In this document: in pieces, positions 6,583 to 13,329 of the stretch | How positions within the stretch are numbered: the stretch's first letter is position 1 | How the letters are laid out: the number at the start of each line of letters is the position of its first letter | Assembly (NCBI GenBank): GCA_030625925.1 | Contig: DAOUPY010000010.1 | Coordinates: 1-14,450 of the forward strand | DNA from: Fusobacteriaceae bacterium | GTDB lineage: Bacteria > Fusobacteriota > Fusobacteriia > Fusobacteriales > Fusobacteriaceae | Direction: 5' to 3' | Length of the DNA stretch: 14,450 nucleotides | Translations under genes and position numbers: made by a program | Notes under the pieces: model-generated | Database searches by the model: none | Told to the model about the DNA's origin: nothing | The model's input: only the letters and a program-made list of their open reading frames with translations

Positions 6583-7675
6583 TGATATTATTATTTATAT
6601 AATGGTTTTTTTTATGGTAGTAGGTGCTATTGATAAATGTATAGGGAATAAATATGGATATGGAGAAAAATTTGAAGAAGGATTTATGGCCATGGGAGCC
6701 CTTGCACTTGCAATGGTAGGAGTTATATCTTTAGCTCCAGTATTAGCTAATGTATTAAGGCCTATAGTTTCACCATTGTATCAAATGCTAGGAGCAGATC
6801 CAGCGATGTTTGCAACGACACTACTTGCTAATGATATGGGTGGGTATCCTTTAGCTATGCAATTAGCTGAAACTCCAGAAGCAGGAGTATTTGCAGGGCT
6901 TATTTTAGGAGCTATGATGGGTCCAACAATAGTATTTACAATACCGGTAGCTTTAGGAATTATAAAAGTTGAGGATAGAGAATTTCTTGCAAAAGGTGTA
7001 CTAGCAGGAGTAGTAACTATACCATTAGGTTGTTTAGTAGGTGGTTTAGCAGGTGGATTTAGTTTAGAATTAATTTTAGTTAACTTAGTTCCTATAATTT
7101 TATTTGCTGCAATAATAGCTTTAGGGTTATGGAAAATTCCGGCTAAAATGATAAAAGGATTTACGATTTTTGGTCAAGGAGTAGTAATAGTTATTACATT
7201 AGCTCTAGCAGCAATAGTGATAGAAACTTTAACAGGAATAGTAGTTATACCAGGAATGGCCCCGATATCTGAAGGTATCGAAATTATAGGAGCGGTTTCA
7301 ATCACATTAGCAGGAGCATTTCCATTAGTTCATTTCATTACTAAGGTATTTAATAAACCTTTATTGAAATTTGGAAAACTTTTAGGAATGAATGAAACTT
7401 CTGCAACAGGAATGGTAGCTAGTTTAGCGAACAGTATTCCTATGTTTGGATTGATGAAAGACATGGATGAAAAAGGGAAAGTATTAAATGTAGCTTTTGC
7501 GGTAAGTGCTGCTTTTGTATTCGGAGATCATTTAGGGTTTACTGCCGGAGTTGATAGAAGCATGATATTCCCGATGGTCATAGGAAAATTAACAGGAGGA
7601 ATTACTGCTGTGGCGTTAGCATCATTGATGTATAGTTCGTCTAAAAATAAAAAAACAGTGGGTGAAGAGGTATAA
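6572..7675 (+). CDS. eutH: ethanolamine permease EutH
   Basis: Integral inner-membrane protein of 367 aa (enterobacterial EutH about 408) that brings ethanolamine into the cell, important at low pH where passive diffusion fails. About ten hydrophobic segments are visible, from residues 3-18 (IIYIMVFFMVVGAI) to the last at about 340-355. Family stretches include the EEGFMAMGALALAMVGVISL region (about 27-46), ATTLLANDMGGYPLAMQLA (85-103), the ILGAMMGPTIVFTIP segment, NETSATGMVASLANSIPMF and FVFGDHLGFTAGVD. The last two are conserved polar stretches within membrane segments and are probably part of the transport path. It starts inside the preceding 92-aa gene with GAGGAG upstream (6556-6561), and its TAA overlaps the ATG of eutQ, so eutH and eutQ are coupled. 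Confidence 0.95.
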   Translation: MGINDIIIYIMVFFMVVGAIDKCIGNKYGYGEKFEEGFMAMGALALAMVGVISLAPVLANVLRPIVSPLYQMLGADPAMFATTLLANDMGGYPLAMQLAETPEAGVFAGLILGAMMGPTIVFTIPVALGIIKVEDREFLAKGVLAGVVTIPLGCLVGGLAGGFSLELILVNLVPIILFAAIIALGLWKIPAKMIKGFTIFGQGVVIVITLALAAIVIETLTGIVVIPGMAPISEGIEIIGAVSITLAGAFPLVHFITKVFNKPLLKFGKLLGMNETSATGMVASLANSIPMFGLMKDMDEKGKVLNVAFAVSAAFVFGDHLGFTAGVDRSMIFPMVIGKLTGGITAVALASLMYSSSKNKKTVGEEV

Positions 7676-8124
7676 TGAATATAAATCAAAAAGAATTAGA
7701 AATGCTGATAAAAAAAGTTATAGAAGCAGAATTAGGTGATAAATGTGATTCAAAAATTAAATATTTTGATCCAAGTGGAGTAGGAGTAATAAAAGCAAGC
7801 AAAATAGAACGTGAAAGGTTTGATACTGGGAACCCTGCTGATCAAGTATATGTTACAGATTTGTTTTCATTAACAGAAAGTCCAAGAATAGGGGCAGGAA
7901 TGATGGAAATGAAAGAATCTACTTTTGACTGGACATTAAATTATGATGAAATAGATTATATAATCGAAGGGACATTAAAAGTTATTATTGATGGAAGAGA
8001 AGTGGTTGGAGAAAAGGGAGATGTAGTGTTAATCCCTAAAGGTTCAAAAATTAAATTTAGTGCTCCAGATTATGCTAAATTTCTTTATGTTGTTTATCCA
8101 GCTAATTGGCAAGAGCAAAACTAG
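7675..8124 (+). CDS. eutQ: EutQ cupin domain (acetate-kinase-type protein)
   Basis: The C-terminal cupin part of EutQ, 149 aa against about 230 in enterobacteria. The diagnostic segment MMEMKESTFDWTLNYDEIDY (76-95) continues through IIEGTLKVIIDGREVVGEKG into DVVLIPKGSKIKFSA and ends FLYVVYPANWQEQ, nearly identical in pattern to Salmonella EutQ. Salmonella EutQ has acetate kinase activity (acetyl phosphate plus ADP to ATP), so this protein may recover ATP from acetyl phosphate made by the phosphotransacylase. The classical histidine metal triad of cupins is not present. Residues 1-20 (NQKELEMLIKKVIEAEL) form an amphipathic helix followed by a polar linker, looking like an encapsulation peptide in place of the usual N-terminal domain, which is encoded separately at 6304-6582. 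It starts within a TAATG overlap with eutH. Confidence 0.93.
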   Translation: MNINQKELEMLIKKVIEAELGDKCDSKIKYFDPSGVGVIKASKIERERFDTGNPADQVYVTDLFSLTESPRIGAGMMEMKESTFDWTLNYDEIDYIIEGTLKVIIDGREVVGEKGDVVLIPKGSKIKFSAPDYAKFLYVVYPANWQEQN

Positions 8125-8133
8125 GAGGATAAA

Positions 8134-9252
8134 ATGAAAGAATTTAAATTAAAACCTGAAATAAAATATGGTTGTGAATCTTTAGAGTGGATTAAAAATT
8201 TGAAATCAAAAAAAATTCTTATAGTGACGGATAAAACTATGGTTAAATTAGGATTAGTTGATAAAGTAATATCTAATTTAAATGGATCAGAAATAAAGGT
8301 ATTTGATGAGGTTGAACCTAACCCAACTATAGAAGTTATAGAAAGTGGAATAAAAGAATATTTTATGTTTAATCCTGAAGTAATAATAGCATTAGGAGGA
8401 GGTTCTCCTATAGATGCTTGTAAAGGGATAATTTATTTTAGTTATAAAATTCAAAAAGAACATAGGGGAGATATAAAAAGAATTCCATTTATAGCAATCC
8501 CTACAACAAGTGGAACAGGTTCTGAAGTAACTTCTTATAGTGTTATTACAAATAAAAATAATAAAATAGCTTTAGCAGATGATGAAATGTTACCAACCAT
8601 GGCAATTTTAGACCCAGAGTTTATGAAAACTTTACCTAAAGTTGTAATTGCTGATACTGGAATGGATGTATTAACTCATGCAATAGAAGCATATGTATCT
8701 ACTTCTAGGAATTCGTTTACGAATGCTCTATCTTTAGAAGCAATTAAAATAATCTATAAAAATTTATTAAAGCATTATGGAAATGCTGAATTATTAAAAC
8801 CTAGAGAAGAAATACAGCATGCCTCATGTATGGCAGGATTAGCCTTTAATAATTCTTCTTTAGGTATAAATCATAGTATAGCCCATACTTTAGGATCTAA
8901 TTTACATTTATCTCATGGAAGATCAAACGCAATAATAATGCCTTATATAATAGAGAATAATAAAAATGCTTATGAACATTATTTTGAAATTTCTAAAATG
9001 CTGGGGTTACCTTCAGAGAATATAGTGGAAGGGAAAAATTCCCTGATAGCACTTATTAGTATTTTAAAAGAGAAAATGGGAATTCCAAATTCTTTGAAAG
9101 ATTTAGGTATAGAGTTTGAGGAATATAAAAAATTAATGCCGCAATTTTTAAAAGATATTGAAAAAGATATTTGTACAGCTGGAAATCCTAATCAATTTAC
9201 ACATGAAGAATATATTGAATTATTGATTAAATTATATTATGGGTTAATGTAG
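8134..9252 (+). CDS. iron-containing alcohol dehydrogenase (EutG role)
   Basis: Group III (Fe-dependent) alcohol dehydrogenase of 372 aa, expected to reduce acetaldehyde to ethanol and regenerate NAD+ for EutE. Nucleotide-binding GGGSPIDACK (88-97) and the family signature PTTSGTGSEVTSYSVIT (123-139) are intact. Metal ligands read as D178 and H182 (GMDVLTHAIEAY), H247 (NHSIAHTLG) and H261 (HLSHGRSNAIIMP). Length is typical of the EutG/PduQ group. It is the last gene of the operon, 9 bases after eutQ with AGGAGG as ribosome site (8123-8128), and is followed by a strong terminator. No encapsulation-like peptide is present: the protein begins at once with the catalytic fold (MKEFKLKPEIKYG). EutG by position; by sequence alone a PduQ-like or generic alcohol dehydrogenase name would be equally fair. 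Confidence 0.92.
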   Translation: MKEFKLKPEIKYGCESLEWIKNLKSKKILIVTDKTMVKLGLVDKVISNLNGSEIKVFDEVEPNPTIEVIESGIKEYFMFNPEVIIALGGGSPIDACKGIIYFSYKIQKEHRGDIKRIPFIAIPTTSGTGSEVTSYSVITNKNNKIALADDEMLPTMAILDPEFMKTLPKVVIADTGMDVLTHAIEAYVSTSRNSFTNALSLEAIKIIYKNLLKHYGNAELLKPREEIQHASCMAGLAFNNSSLGINHSIAHTLGSNLHLSHGRSNAIIMPYIIENNKNAYEHYFEISKMLGLPSENIVEGKNSLIALISILKEKMGIPNSLKDLGIEFEEYKKLMPQFLKDIEKDICTAGNPNQFTHEEYIELLIKLYYGLM

Positions 9253-9330
9253 ACATTATAATAGTTTTTGTATTTTTATAAAAAGCAGGACTTTCTAAAT
9301 TACGTGTAAAAACATATTTCTAACTAATCC

Positions 9331-9357
9331 AAGAGAGCTTTTAGAAGCTCTCTTTTT
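9331..9357 (+). terminator. intrinsic terminator of the eut operon
   Basis: Perfect 10-bp stem AAGAGAGCTT / AAGCTCTCTT (9331-9340 and 9345-9354) with loop TTAG, running into a T-tract (TTTTT at 9353-9357). It lies 79 bases after the alcohol dehydrogenase stop and faces the eut transcript. Confidence 0.93.
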
Positions 9358-9371
9358 ACATATATTTACTA

Positions 9372-9424
9372 TTCTTCGACTTATTTAAGATCTCATATGT
9401 CGTACTACTTTTGTACTTGAAGAC
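9372..9424 (-). repeat. possible intergenic repeat, copy 1
   Basis: On the minus strand this stretch partly matches 13148-13200 on the plus strand. The exact core is TAGTACGACATA (here 9396-9407 as its complement), flanked by weaker matches: CTTCAAG against CTTGAAG before it, and ATAAG(N)TCGAAGAATA against ATAAGATTGAAAAAATA after it. The match is imperfect with small indels, so this may be a decayed dispersed repeat or chance in AT-rich DNA. Confidence 0.3.
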
Positions 9425-9511
9425 CCATGGAAATCTATCTTTTAAGCATCCTAAAAAAAATTAATTTTTTAAATAGAAAAATAGTGTAAATCAAGAGGAG
9501 GATTAGAGAGC

Positions 9512-9543
9512 AAAAAGAGAGCAATAATTTTTATTATTGCTCC
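9512..9543 (-). terminator. intrinsic terminator of ptsI
   Basis: Read on the minus strand: GAGCAATAAT, loop AAAA, ATTATTGCTC (10-bp perfect stem, 9519-9528 with 9533-9542), then TCTTTTT. It lies 14 bases past the ptsI stop and fits a rho-independent terminator. Confidence 0.88.
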
Positions 9544-9556
9544 CTTATATAAAATT

Positions 9557-11278
9557 TTATAAACTTTCGTTAAACTTTCTTATTTCAGCTTTAATTTCTT
9601 CGGCAGTGGCCATAGCCATAACCCTTTCAACCAACGCTTCACATTCTTTTTTGTCTAAGTGAATAATATTTCTTTTGATACCTAATACAGAGATAGCAGA
9701 CATTGAGAATGCGTCTAATCCCATACCAAATAAGATAGGAGTAGCTAATTCATCTCCTGCAAATTCCCCACACATAGAGATAGGTATTCCACCTGCATGA
9801 GCTCCTTCAATAGATAATTGGATGGCTGCTAATACACCAGGGTTGAATGAATCATATAGGTCAGCGATCTTTTCATTTCCTCTATCTACAGCCAGTGTAT
9901 ATTGAGTCAGGTCATTTGTACCGATTGAGAAGAAATCTACTTCTTCAGCAAAATATTTTGCTCTAAATGCTACAGATGGAGTTTCCACCATTATACCTAA
10001 TTGAATATTTTCATCAAAATTAATACCTTCATTTTTTAATTCTGCCTTACACTCTTCCAATAGTACTTTTGATTTTCTAACTTCATCCAATGAAATTATC
10101 ATAGGAAGCATGATCTTAACATATCCAAATCCAGATGCTCTAAGTAAGGCCCTATACTGTGTTTTTAAGATTTCAGGTCTGTCTAAACAAACTCTGATTG
10201 CTCTCCATCCTAAGAATGGATTTTCCTCTTCAGGCAGATCCATATAAGAAAGTGCTTTATCTCCACCGATATCCATTGTTCTGATAGTTACAGGGAGGCC
10301 ATTCATTTTTTCTGCGACTTCTTTATATGCTTCAAATTGTTCCTCTTCAGTAGGGAATTTATCTGAGTTCATAAATAAGAATTCTGTCCTATAAAGTCCG
10401 ATTCCGTCAGCTCCATTTCTAAGAACCCCTCCAATATCAGAAGGCCCACCAATATTAGCCCAAGCTCCTACAGTGATACCGTCTTTAGATATGGCTTTCT
10501 TATCTTTTAACTGCTTCAACTCTTCCTTTTCAACGTTGAATTTTTCCTTTGCTCTGACAGCCTGCACAATCTCATCATTAGTAGGATTGATAATAACTTT
10601 ACCAGTCAGTGCATCTACAATGATTGTGTCCTCATCTTTTGCATCATTTAAGATAGTTTTTGTACCTACAACAGCAGGCAGTTCAAGAGATCTAGCCATG
10701 ATAGATGAATGAGCTGTCTTACCGCCTATTTGTGTGACAAATGCTATAACATTTTTAAGGTCTATTTGAGCTGTATCTGATGGTGTCAAGTCGTTTGCTA
10801 CGATGACAGTATCGGCAGGAAGGTTTCCTAGGTCTACAATTGGAGTTCCTGTGATGTTATATAACCATCTTTTAGCGATATCTCTGAGGTCTGCAACCCT
10901 TTCCCTTAGGTATGGATCATCTAAGTTTTCTAGCATATCACAGTACACTTCTATTCCCTGACTCAGTGCATATTCAGCAGAAATTTGATCATCTTCAATT
11001 AATTCAACCACTTCTTCAAATAAATCTTCATCTTCTAAAAGTGTGATGTGACCATCAAAAATAGTAGCCTTGTCTTCTCCTAATTTTTTAGCAGTCATCT
11101 TTCTAATTTCAAATAATTGATCCTTAGATACATTCCTGCCATCTAATAATCTTTTTTCTTCGGCTTTAGGATCTAAAACCTTATCTTTATTGATAACTAA
11201 CTCTGTATCTTTATATAAAAATACTTTTCCAACAACAATTCCTGGAGAAGCATCTATACCCTCTATTAATTTTCTCAT
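9557..11278 (-). CDS. ptsI: PTS enzyme I (PEP-protein phosphotransferase)
   Basis: Cytoplasmic first enzyme of the sugar phosphotransferase system; it takes phosphate from PEP and passes it to HPr. Full length at 573 aa. The N-terminal HPr-binding domain holds the phosphorylated His190 in GGKTAHSSIMARSLELPAVVG. The C-terminal TIM-barrel PEP-binding domain (about 265-573) shows GIGLYRTEFLFM (292-303), TIRTMDIGGDK (331-341), the PEP-utiliser signature DFFSIGTNDLTQYTLAVDRG (448-467) and the catalytic Cys503 in PISMCGEFAGD. The ribosome site reads GGAGG about 7 bases before ATG on the minus strand. It lies 66 bases downstream of ptsH, separated by a hairpin/T-tract, and probably shares the ptsH promoter through partial readthrough. 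Confidence 0.98.
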   Translation of the reverse strand: MRKLIEGIDASPGIVVGKVFLYKDTELVINKDKVLDPKAEEKRLLDGRNVSKDQLFEIRKMTAKKLGEDKATIFDGHITLLEDEDLFEEVVELIEDDQISAEYALSQGIEVYCDMLENLDDPYLRERVADLRDIAKRWLYNITGTPIVDLGNLPADTVIVANDLTPSDTAQIDLKNVIAFVTQIGGKTAHSSIMARSLELPAVVGTKTILNDAKDEDTIIVDALTGKVIINPTNDEIVQAVRAKEKFNVEKEELKQLKDKKAISKDGITVGAWANIGGPSDIGGVLRNGADGIGLYRTEFLFMNSDKFPTEEEQFEAYKEVAEKMNGLPVTIRTMDIGGDKALSYMDLPEEENPFLGWRAIRVCLDRPEILKTQYRALLRASGFGYVKIMLPMIISLDEVRKSKVLLEECKAELKNEGINFDENIQLGIMVETPSVAFRAKYFAEEVDFFSIGTNDLTQYTLAVDRGNEKIADLYDSFNPGVLAAIQLSIEGAHAGGIPISMCGEFAGDELATPILFGMGLDAFSMSAISVLGIKRNIIHLDKKECEALVERVMAMATAEEIKAEIRKFNESL

Positions 11279-11306
11279 TTGAGAACCTCCGTAATTTTAA
11301 AAAATT

Positions 11307-11338
11307 TAAAAAAGATAGAAGGTTTGACCTTCTATCTT
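11307..11338 (-). terminator. hairpin plus T-tract between ptsH and ptsI (attenuator)
   Basis: Read on the minus strand after the ptsH stop: AAGATAGAAGGT, loop CAA, ACCTTCTATCTT (12-bp perfect stem over 11312-11338), followed by TTTTAAATTTTTT. It looks like an intrinsic terminator inside the ptsHI operon. Partial readthrough would give more HPr than enzyme I. Confidence 0.82.
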
Positions 11339-11344
11339 AAGTGA

Positions 11345-11608
11345 TTAGTCTCTTAAGTTTGCTAAAAGATCTGTTAATTTTTCAACAGCAGTGTCAGCAT
11401 CTGATCCATCTGCATGTACAGTTACACTAGTTCCTTTTTTAATCCCTAGAGATAATAATTTCAATAATGATGTTCCTTTAACTTTTTTACCGGCTTCATT
11501 TTCAACTTCAATCTTTGATTCAAAAGTTTTTGCTACAGTTACGAACTCGTTTCCTGGTCTTGTATGTAGTCCTGTATCGTTTGTTATTTCTACTGTTTTG
11601 AATGCCAT
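11345..11608 (-). CDS. ptsH: phosphocarrier protein HPr
   Basis: Small (87 aa) cytoplasmic phosphocarrier between enzyme I and sugar-specific EIIA domains. The active histidine is His15 in GLHTRPGNEFV. The regulatory-serine region reads KGTSLLKLLSLGIKKG: Ser47 falls on the site equivalent to Ser46 of Gram-positive HPr after a one-residue insertion, so HPr kinase regulation is possible but not shown. The substitutions HTRPGN for the common HARPA are mild. It has its own strong promoter (11653-11681), an AGGAGG ribosome site before ATG, and a terminator-like hairpin after the stop. First gene of ptsHI. Confidence 0.97.
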   Translation of the reverse strand: MAFKTVEITNDTGLHTRPGNEFVTVAKTFESKIEVENEAGKKVKGTSLLKLLSLGIKKGTSVTVHADGSDADTAVEKLTDLLANLRD

Positions 11609-11652
11609 GCTTTAATCCTCCTAATAATCTGAATAAATGTTTCTACAAAATT

Positions 11653-11681
11653 AGAATATCATAATTAAAAAAAAAGTGCAA
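11653..11681 (-). promoter_or_regulatory. sigma-70-type promoter of ptsHI
   Basis: On the minus strand: TTGCAC (-35, 11676-11681), a 17-base spacer rich in T, TATTCT (-10, 11653-11658). A transcript would start near 11646, giving a leader of about 38 bases before the ptsH ATG with its AGGAGG site. The spacing is ideal. Confidence 0.75.
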
Positions 11682-11732
11682 ATAATTTCGTTAAAACATA
11701 TCTAAAAAAACCATATTATCCTGGATTAGAAC

Positions 11733-12929
11733 CTAAGGTCTTAAAGTTGACAACCACTCTAAATCAACATCACTATCATAGTCAACCCCGTCTGCTTCAA
11801 AACCATTTAAATTCATGAAATATTTTTTATATAATTTGAAATCGCATAGTTCTTTAAAATTTTTCTCTGTAATATTATTATATATACTTACACTTTTTTC
11901 TTGAATTTCTTCTTTTAATTCCCAAGAATCCGGCCTCATTCTTCCCTGAGCATCAAAATTTGGAGAATCTCCATAGATCATGTCAGCAAGCAGCCTGTGA
12001 GTGTGCTCCATACATGGCTCCTCAGTTCCCTGTTCTGCCATAACTTTAAATAATACAGAAGCATAGATAGAAAAACATGGAATAAATGCACTGGCTTTTG
12101 TAGTGATCGCTCTATTGACAGAAGTATATACTTCACCACCCAGTTTTTCTTTAACCAAAGTATTTAAGTCTACAGCACTTTGTTCTAAATGCTCTTTTGC
12201 TTTACCAATAGTTCCGTCTCTATATACAGCACGAGTTATATCCCCACCAATATATGAATAAGCAACACTTTTGAAACCTTCATTACAAACGTTTTCATCT
12301 ACCAATGCTTTTACCCAGTGGCTCCAGTCTTCTCCACCCATAACTTTAACAGTGTTTGCAACTTCTTCCTCTGTTGCAGAGTCAACGTTCATATATTCAA
12401 TCTCTTCTTTTTGAATATTTAATGTATACCCGCCAAACTCTTCATTTATAGGTTTAATGCAAGATTTGTGAACAACTCCAGTATCAGGATCTTGTCTTAC
12501 TCCAGAAGCAACACTATATATTAGAAGGTCTATCTTTCCTCCAAATTCATCCTTTATGTATTCAAGAACTTCTTTTCTCATCTCATGGGAAAAAGCATCT
12601 CCAATAAAGTTTTTAGCAATTAAGCCTTCTTTTTCTGCAGCTTCTTTAAACCATATGTTGTTATACCAACCGGCACTTCCAACTTTTTTTGCTGTTCCCT
12701 CTTTTTCAAATGAAACTCCAACGGTGTCGGATTTACTTCCACCAAACGCCAATGAAATTCTAGTAGCTAATCCATATCCTGAAGACGCTCCTAAAATCAG
12801 TACTTTTTTCGCACCTTTATACTGTTTATTATTTTTTGCAATTTTAATTTGATCTTTAACTATTTTTTTACATCCCATAGGATGGCAGTTTAGAGCTAGA
12901 CTTCCTCTTACTCTTGGTTTAATTATCAT
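11733..12929 (-). CDS. fabV: trans-2-enoyl-CoA/ACP reductase (NADH), FabV/Ter family
   Basis: Reduces trans-2-enoyl thioesters with NADH: either the last step of fatty-acid elongation (FabV) or crotonyl-CoA to butyryl-CoA (Ter). Full length at 398 aa. The N-terminus IIKPRVRGSLALNCHPMGC is a family hallmark, followed by the glycine-rich dinucleotide loop GASSGYGLATR (47-57). Glu75 in GVSFEKEGT sits where Treponema Ter has an acid that selects NADH. The catalytic Y-X8-K pair is Tyr236/Lys245 (YRDGTIGKAK). No other fatty-acid or butyrate gene is adjacent, so the sequence does not settle between FabV and Ter; Fusobacteriota often make butyrate. Ribosome site GGAGGTG 9 bases before ATG. It has no convincing terminator before the ptsH promoter, so readthrough into ptsHI is possible. 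Confidence 0.95.
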   Translation of the reverse strand: MIIKPRVRGSLALNCHPMGCKKIVKDQIKIAKNNKQYKGAKKVLILGASSGYGLATRISLAFGGSKSDTVGVSFEKEGTAKKVGSAGWYNNIWFKEAAEKEGLIAKNFIGDAFSHEMRKEVLEYIKDEFGGKIDLLIYSVASGVRQDPDTGVVHKSCIKPINEEFGGYTLNIQKEEIEYMNVDSATEEEVANTVKVMGGEDWSHWVKALVDENVCNEGFKSVAYSYIGGDITRAVYRDGTIGKAKEHLEQSAVDLNTLVKEKLGGEVYTSVNRAITTKASAFIPCFSIYASVLFKVMAEQGTEEPCMEHTHRLLADMIYGDSPNFDAQGRMRPDSWELKEEIQEKSVSIYNNITEKNFKELCDFKLYKKYFMNLNGFEADGVDYDSDVDLEWLSTLRP

Positions 12930-12953
12930 GTTTTACAACACCTCCGTTTGATT

Positions 12954-12983
12954 AGTTTATCATAATATTTACTATATTTACAA
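12954..12983 (-). promoter_or_regulatory. candidate fabV promoter
   Basis: Minus strand TTGTAA (12978-12983), 18-base spacer, TAAACT (12954-12959) preceded by TG in extended -10 form (TGATAAACT). This gives a leader of about 18-20 bases. The -35 is weak; the extended -10 supports it. Confidence 0.45.
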
Positions 12984-13002
12984 GGTAATTTATAATATCG
13001 GT

Positions 13003-13032
13003 CTTAGTAAATTACTGTTGTAATTTACTAAG
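13003..13032. promoter_or_regulatory. inverted repeat, candidate operator upstream of fabV
   Basis: CTTAGTAAATTA (13003-13014), six-base centre CTGTTG, TAATTTACTAAG (13021-13032): 12-bp perfect arms. It lies about 20 bases upstream of the proposed fabV -35. A T-tract follows on the plus strand after CGATGG, but there is no plus-strand gene to terminate, so an operator for a dimeric regulator is more likely than a terminator. Confidence 0.55.
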
Positions 13033-13122
13033 CGATGGTTTTTTTGTAACAAAAGCCCTATAATTGCTAAATTTTATCCAAAATAGGTATTTTTGTTGAG
13101 TTTAGTGAAGGTTAATAACTAC

Positions 13123-13139
13123 CTGCCCGTCGCGGACAG
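13123..13139. other. GC-rich palindrome
   Basis: CTG-C-CCG-TCG-CGG-A-CAG: arms of seven with one mismatch around a three-base centre, in a region otherwise strongly AT-rich. It could be a protein-binding site or a small RNA hairpin; no function can be assigned. Confidence 0.4.
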
Positions 13140-13147
13140 ACACATTA

Positions 13148-13200
13148 GCTTGAAGAACTTATCATAGTACGACATAAATTTAAAAAGATTTATAAGATTG
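13148..13200 (+). repeat. possible intergenic repeat, copy 2
   Basis: Partner of 9372-9424 in opposite orientation. It shares the exact 12-mer TAGTACGACATA (13165-13176) and weaker flanking similarity. Together the two copies bracket the ptsI-ptsH-fabV block. Confidence 0.3.
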
Positions 13201-13256
13201 AAAAAATATACTTTTATAGGAACATATAGTTTTAATTAGTAAAACATAATATAGAT

Positions 13257-13286
13257 TTACACGTGGAGAACAATAAATCCTATTAT
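13257..13286 (+). promoter_or_regulatory. weak candidate promoter of the yihY-type gene
   Basis: TTACAC (13257-13262), 18-base spacer, TATTAT (13281-13286), placing a start near 13293 and a leader of about 37 bases. AT-rich sequence makes chance matches common. Confidence 0.3.
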
Positions 13287-13329
13287 ATAAAAATAGATAA
13301 AATTTAACCCTAATGAGGAGTTGGTCAAA

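Larger units (their letters stand above)
9253..9556. other. convergent intergenic region between the eut operon and ptsI
   Basis: About 300 bases between converging transcripts. It holds the eut terminator (9331-9357) and the ptsI terminator (9512-9543, read leftward). Between them lies AT-rich sequence with no credible ORF. An orphan AAGAGGAGG (9493-9501) has no start codon at proper distance. Part of the region (about 9372-9424) resembles, in inverted orientation, a segment of the intergenic region near 13150-13200. Confidence 0.7.
12930..13329. other. divergent intergenic region fabV / yihY
   Basis: About 400 bases with no credible ORF. From left to right it contains the fabV ribosome site (12939-12945), a probable fabV promoter (12954-12983), a 30-base inverted repeat (13003-13032), a short palindrome TTTTGT-A-ACAAAA (13042-13054), a GC-rich palindrome (13123-13139), a possible intergenic repeat copy (13148-13200), and a weak candidate promoter for the rightward gene (TTACAC, 18 bases, TATTAT; 13257-13286). 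No tRNA or known riboswitch was recognised. Confidence 0.7.

Noticed and set aside
9493..9501. Strong Shine-Dalgarno-like AAGAGGAGG suggesting a small gene
   Set aside because: No start codon at suitable distance and no open frame before the ptsI terminator.
12556..12852. Plus-strand ORF opposite fabV
   Set aside because: Antisense shadow of a clearly conserved coding region; no ribosome site or recognisable product.
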